A stretch of DNA of 64,000 nt from contig NZ_JANTPU010000001.1 of assembly GCF_024752025.1 (NCBI RefSeq), forward strand, positions 806,001-870,000, written 5' to 3'. This document shows, one piece after another, positions 60,668-64,000 of this stretch (the stretch's first letter is position 1; the number at the start of each line of letters is the position of its first letter). The notes beneath the pieces are model-generated. The model had not been told where the DNA came from. It saw nothing but the letters and a program-made list of their open reading frames with translations, and ran no database searches. A program made the position numbers and the translations under genes. Origin of the DNA: Pseudidiomarina sp. CB1 (GTDB lineage Bacteria > Pseudomonadota > Gammaproteobacteria > Enterobacterales > Alteromonadaceae).

Positions 60668-61469
60668 CAGTTTGTTGTTGATGGGTGGTAATTTTATTCA
60701 TTTCCGCCAGCAATTGTGGCAAAGGTGGAATGTTAAAGTCTCGCTCTAAAACCGTCGGGAAAATACCATGTTTTGCATAGGCAAAATCGAGCAAATCCCA
60801 TACTTCTTGCTTCACATCTGCACCGTGAGTATCGACGAACAAATCATCGTACTCTTCAGTATGCCCTGCGATATGACCGTAAACGATACGCTGACTTGGC
60901 AGCCCCGCAATAAAGTCATAAGGATCATAACGATGATTGACACTGTTGACGAAAACATTATTCACGTCCAACAGTAACTTACAATCCGCCTGCGCAAGCA
61001 CGGCATTGATAAACTCAAGTTCTGTCAATTCATTACCGAAACTGGCGTAATAGGACACGTTTTCAAGTACCAACGGGCGCTCGATAATGTCTTGTACTTG
61101 TTTTATGCGCTGCACAACATGGCTGACGGCATCGTGAGTAAAAGGGATGGGTAGCAGATCATAAAGTTGACCCGCAGCAGAGCAATAACTCAAGTGTTCG
61201 CTATAAATGTTGATATCGAAGCGATCGAGAAACGTCTTTACCTGCTTAATAAAATCGACATCGAGTGGGTCAGGACTGCCGATAGATAATGACAAGCCGT
61301 GGCTTGTTAAAGGCGCCTGCTCACGAATACGATCTAAAGTTCGGTAGGCTTGGTTTCCCCGCGGAAACCAATTCTCTGGCGCAAGCTCCCAAAAACCAAC
61401 TTTGGGAGCTTGCGTTAAGACGTCATCCAGAAACTCACGGCGTAAACCAAGTCCTACAGTCTTCAGCAT
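60627..61469 (-). CDS. MNIO (DUF692) family oxidase HvfB/BufB
   Basis: A 280-aa multinuclear non-heme iron-dependent oxidative enzyme with a TIM barrel. The metal ligands are in LTSHGLSLSIG, IYSEHLSYC, LENVSYYA, LLLDVNNVFVNSVNH, GHIAGHTEE and FVDTHGADVKQEVWDLL. The family converts Cys of precursor peptides to oxazolone/thioamide or thiooxazole groups. It is three bases after the precursor gene and overlaps the C partner. Confidence 0.94.
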   Translation of the reverse strand: MLKTVGLGLRREFLDDVLTQAPKVGFWELAPENWFPRGNQAYRTLDRIREQAPLTSHGLSLSIGSPDPLDVDFIKQVKTFLDRFDINIYSEHLSYCSAAGQLYDLLPIPFTHDAVSHVVQRIKQVQDIIERPLVLENVSYYASFGNELTELEFINAVLAQADCKLLLDVNNVFVNSVNHRYDPYDFIAGLPSQRIVYGHIAGHTEEYDDLFVDTHGADVKQEVWDLLDFAYAKHGIFPTVLERDFNIPPLPQLLAEMNKITTHQQQTVGARDPRLQTNTA

Positions 61470-61472
61470 TAC

Positions 61473-61847
61473 TTATGCGCCGCCACACTTGCCTTCGCCG
61501 CATTTACCTTCGCCACATTTACCTTCTTTGGCTTTTTCCTTGGCTTTCTCTTTGGCTTCGTCATGTGCGTGTTCTTTCATCTTGGCTTTGTGATCTTCAC
61601 CACACTTGCCTTCGCCGCACTTACCTTCGCCACATTTGCCTTCTTTGGCTTTTTCTTTCATTTCTTCTTTGTGCTTCTCGCCGCACTTACCTTCACCACA
61701 TTTCGCTTCGCGCTCTTTGCTTTCTTCTTGCTGATAGCCAGAGCCCATATCAGAATAGCTAAAGGGATTTGCTGCGGCTTGCATAGAAAGACCACCGGCT
61801 AATAATGCACCTACGGTGACTGCCATTGATTTTTTCATATTGCTCAT
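61473..61847 (-). CDS. Bufferin/HvfA-type precursor with KCG repeats
   Basis: A 124-aa protein with an N-terminal signal peptide (MSNMKKSMAVTVGALLAGGLS, then MQAAA). The mature part has eight Cys, all in KCG motifs, in three clusters (2, 3 and 3), separated by Lys/Glu-rich linkers (EKHKEEMKEKAK, HDEAKEKAKEK). EGKCGEGKCG-type motifs are the substrates of HvfB-like MNIO enzymes, and the products bind copper in relatives. I use ATG 61847, with AGAGGA upstream. It is the first gene of hvfA-hvfB-hvfC. Confidence 0.9.
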   Translation of the reverse strand: MSNMKKSMAVTVGALLAGGLSMQAAANPFSYSDMGSGYQQEESKEREAKCGEGKCGEKHKEEMKEKAKEGKCGEGKCGEGKCGEDHKAKMKEHAHDEAKEKAKEKAKEGKCGEGKCGEGKCGGA

Positions 61848-61910
61848 GGTTGTAGTCCTCTGTTGTGTTATGTCATACGACACGTGTTAACTATAGCTGT
61901 TCTACAAAAA

Positions 61911-61938
61911 AAAGCCCCGCTTGGCTAGCGGGGCTTTA
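61911..61938 (-). terminator. Terminator after the TPR gene
   Basis: AGCCCCGC (61913-61920) and GCGGGGCT (61928-61935) form an 8-bp stem with a 7-nt loop. On the minus strand it is followed by a T8 run, downstream of the TPR gene and before the hvfA start. Confidence 0.92.
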
Positions 61939-61970
61939 CAACTTTTTTGCGTCATTAGGCACTATTTCGC

Positions 61971-63275
61971 TTAAAGCGATACACCTAAGTTGCTTGCTTT
62001 GCTACGAATATACGATTCCCAACTACGTGCATTACGGCGCTGACCATCATACTTCTGCGCTTCTTTAACATACTTCAGCGCTTCGCTGAATTTGTTTTGA
62101 TAGAAATACGCTTCAGTCAGTGACATATACACCTTACCCGGCTCGTCGTAGCCTTGATCAATCGCGTTTAGGTAAGCTTGTGCTGCTTGCGGGTATTCTT
62201 CCGCACGCAAATGCGCTGTACCTTTCTTACGATAGTAGTCAGCACGATCTTCACGCTCGTCAGCAAGCTCTGCTGCTAATGCGTACATTTCGGCTGCGCG
62301 GCTATACTCACGTGCCATTTCGAAGTTGTTCGCGGCGCTTTGATAGTTCCGCGCGGTCTTCTCAATGTCACCAGCATTCAAATGTTTCACCATCAAACGT
62401 GCTGAGTCATAAGGAATGCCATTGTTAGAGTAGAGCTGAACGAGAGCTTTAAACTGGTTTTCTTTCTCAAAGTAACCCGCCAGATATGCGACTTCCAATG
62501 TTTGCAGAGCTTTATCCAACTGCTCTTCCAACATGTAGATCATACCTAACTGATTCCACCAGTTCTTTTCCCCTGGGAAAATCTCTAGACCAGACTCGAG
62601 AACCTTGATTGCATCACCGTACATTTTGCGCTCGTAATACGAAGCAACTTTCAGTACGTATGGGTTCTTATTTGGCTCTTCATAACTTTGAATTGCCAAA
62701 TCTGCTGGGCGAATTACCTTTTCGAATTGCTTTAACTCATAGTAAGAGTTCGCAATACGCAAGAATACGTCACCGTTAGCTTCACCCGTAAACTGCAACC
62801 ATTGACCGTAATACTTAAGTGCTGAACGATAGTCTTCAAGTTGTAAACTCAGGTCAGCAGCGAGTTTCAACGCTGACGCCTGATCTGACCAACCCAACAC
62901 ATCCGCATCCGCCGCGCGCGTCACGCGTTCGAAAGCGTCGTTAACGCGGTCATCTGCAGCATAGAGGTTACCCAAGAAACGATCGACGTAAGCTTGGTCG
63001 AACGCTTCACGAGGTTCTACCGCTTCAAGTTCGGCGATAGCTCCTTTGATATCCTCTTGTTCACTGTAGAGCTCAAAGGCAGCCATGATTCGACGGCCAA
63101 CACGTTCCGAAACCGTTAAATTGCGACGGCTATCTTTACGCTGTTGAACTTCTTCTGCTGAAGGCAAGTTGTAATTGATGTCTTGCGCATTAGCGACAGG
63201 CGCACCTGCCGCTAAAACACCACACAATACACTCGCGCTAAGAAGCATAGTGAGTTTTTTGTGCATCATTATCAT
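61971..63275 (-). CDS. TPR-repeat protein of the TonB-ExbBD locus
   Basis: A 434-aa periplasmic protein with a signal peptide ending PVANAQ. Tandem helical repeats of about 34 residues fill the rest (for example LGNLYAADDRVNDAFERVT, YYGQWLQFTGEANGDVFLRIANSY and SLTEAYFYQNKFSEALKYV in pieces), consistent with TPR/SEL1. It begins at TAATG with the tonB stop; ATG 63269 has better spacing from the AGGAG. Such genes follow tonB2/exbD in alteromonads and vibrios and may support outer-membrane transport. Confidence 0.82.
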   Translation of the reverse strand: MIMMHKKLTMLLSASVLCGVLAAGAPVANAQDINYNLPSAEEVQQRKDSRRNLTVSERVGRRIMAAFELYSEQEDIKGAIAELEAVEPREAFDQAYVDRFLGNLYAADDRVNDAFERVTRAADADVLGWSDQASALKLAADLSLQLEDYRSALKYYGQWLQFTGEANGDVFLRIANSYYELKQFEKVIRPADLAIQSYEEPNKNPYVLKVASYYERKMYGDAIKVLESGLEIFPGEKNWWNQLGMIYMLEEQLDKALQTLEVAYLAGYFEKENQFKALVQLYSNNGIPYDSARLMVKHLNAGDIEKTARNYQSAANNFEMAREYSRAAEMYALAAELADEREDRADYYRKKGTAHLRAEEYPQAAQAYLNAIDQGYDEPGKVYMSLTEAYFYQNKFSEALKYVKEAQKYDGQRRNARSWESYIRSKASNLGVSL

Positions 63276-63886
63276 TACTCCTGATCCAGGCTGAAGTCGA
63301 GTTGGACTGTCTGACCCGGCTGCTCTACTGGCTTACCATCAACCATCTTCGGATTGTACTTCCAACGCAAAAGTGCACGACGTGCTTCTTGGTCAAATAC
63401 CCGACGCGGGTTCGAATCGATAACTTCGACGTCAGTAACTCCGCCAGTCTTATCGATGGTAAAGCGCAACAGCACCCAACCTTCAACACCATCACGTGCT
63501 GCGGCCGGTGGATAACGCGGGTTAATACGCACTACCGGTACGGCCTCTCCATCACGCATCATCGCACCACTTGCATCAAAGCCAGTGTCGGTGCCACCCA
63601 CGTCCACATCAAAGCCAAGGTCCAAGTTCATACCGTCGGCATTTGAGTTATCAGGTTCGTTTGGCGGTGTCTCCGGTGGCTGAGCCGGCGGAGGGGGCGG
63701 TGGAGGCGGCGTACGTCGACGCTGGTCCACTTCCGAATCCGGTGGCTGAGTCACAATCTCAATCACTGATGAAGGTGGAGGCGGTGCATTACGCCCTTCG
63801 CCCCCGCTGATCAAGAACGCCATGAACGCGAACAGAAGGAACGTAGCTGCAGCACCTAATAGTATTGATACTATAAAGCGCACCAT
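63275..63886 (-). CDS. tonB: Energy transducer TonB (TonB2 type)
   Basis: A 203-aa TonB. It has one N-terminal membrane helix (IVSILLGAAATFLLFAFMAFL), a Pro-rich periplasmic linker (PPPSSVIEIVTQPPDSEV, then TPPPPPPPPAQPPETPP), and the C-terminal domain (VVRINPRYPPAAARDGVEGWVLLRF, RALLRWKYNPKMVDGKPV). It couples ExbBD proton flow to outer-membrane receptors. It is preceded by exbD and followed by the TPR gene, as in TonB2 clusters. Confidence 0.93.
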   Translation of the reverse strand: MVRFIVSILLGAAATFLLFAFMAFLISGGEGRNAPPPPSSVIEIVTQPPDSEVDQRRRTPPPPPPPPAQPPETPPNEPDNSNADGMNLDLGFDVDVGGTDTGFDASGAMMRDGEAVPVVRINPRYPPAAARDGVEGWVLLRFTIDKTGGVTDVEVIDSNPRRVFDQEARRALLRWKYNPKMVDGKPVEQPGQTVQLDFSLDQE

Positions 63887-63887
63887 A

Positions 63888-64000
63888 TTAATCGTCCTCT
63901 GCGGCTATGGATATCTTGTCAATACCCGCTTCCTTAATTTGATCCATGACTTCAACGACAACACCATGTTTGGCTTCTTTGTCCGCCTGAATCACTACGA
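63888..64000 (-). CDS. exbD: ExbD/TolR biopolymer transport protein (partial)
   Basis: The last 37 codons of an ExbD-type protein, ending IKEAGIDKISIAAEDD and TAA. The visible stretch VVIQADKEAKHGVVVEVMDQIKEAG is the conserved periplasmic domain end of ExbD/TolR, in the usual place upstream of tonB. The rest lies beyond the window edge. ExbD forms the proton-driven motor with ExbB. Confidence 0.9.
   Translation of the reverse strand, partial: VVIQADKEAKHGVVVEVMDQIKEAGIDKISIAAEDD

Noticed and set aside
61473-61743. Repeats in hvfA as a possible CRISPR or tandem DNA repeat
   Set aside because: The repetition is at the codon level, from KCG motifs with variable linkers, and there are no spacers.

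Overview
This window looks like the chromosome of a marine-type gammaproteobacterium, most likely an alteromonad and perhaps Idiomarinaceae. This is an inference from gene content and from protein similarity to E. coli homologues (Nth, RNase T, FadR, DbpA, MltB, YcgL/YcgN, TsaB, YoaA, DnaX). No rRNA or tRNA gene and no CRISPR array was seen. Coding density is high, and most minus-strand genes overlap or nearly touch.

Layout. Positions 1-3.2 kb: the end of rsxE, then nth, gloA, rnt, an OmpK/Tsx-like porin and a DUF2238 membrane protein. 3.2-8.1 kb: small accessory enzymes (DUF6435, DUF3500, alpha/beta hydrolase, DUF1330, two GFA/CENP-V proteins) and an MFS transporter. 8.2-11.8 kb: an AT-rich, all-minus-strand block with integron attC-like sites between its gene groups and no integrase in view (a CALIN-like cassette cluster). 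It holds a cyclase plus membrane-effector pair that matches the Pycsar anti-phage system, a TIR protein paired with a small membrane protein, and a protein with a HEPN-type RNxxxH motif. 11.9-19.6 kb: AraC and LysR regulators, a CPBP protease, a HigBA-like toxin-antitoxin pair, a HAD hydrolase, a kelch lipoprotein, a broken antitoxin, a PQ-loop-like membrane protein, a yeast-type cytosine deaminase and a PaiB-like protein. 19.7-28.9 kb: dbpA, rluF, soxR with a divergent 32-aa ORF under a SoxR-type promoter, an ECF sigma operon ending in a 47-aa membrane ORF, two convergent beta-lactamase-fold genes, two acetyltransferases and an aspartate/glutamate racemase. 28.9-41.6 kb: oxidative-stress genes (2-Cys peroxiredoxin, grxD, sodB), fadR, dsbB, ycgN, a FAH-family gene, mltB, ycgL, rnd, fadD, a hydrolase, slp, tsaB and yoaA.

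41.7-49.1 kb: the complete histidine operon hisGDCBHAF(IE), preceded by a sigma70 promoter, a His-rich leader peptide and a terminator/antiterminator attenuator. 49.1-53.7 kb: a MATE exporter, a CsdA-like desulfurase, a hydrolase, a MAPEG protein and adk. 53.8-59.7 kb: htpG with a near-perfect heat-shock (RpoH) promoter, recR, ybaB, dnaX with an A10 slippage site, apt and a CheY-like regulator. 59.9-61.8 kb: an MNIO/bufferin-type RiPP operon (hvfA-hvfB-hvfC) whose precursor carries eight KCG motifs. 61.9-64 kb: a TPR protein, tonB and the end of exbD.

The main items for follow-up are the integron-like island with its defence genes, the SoxR-controlled micro-ORF, the mirror-image ECF promoter pair, the dnaX slippage site and the histidine attenuator. 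Every functional call rests on reading motifs in the sequence and on knowledge of the families; no database search was run.
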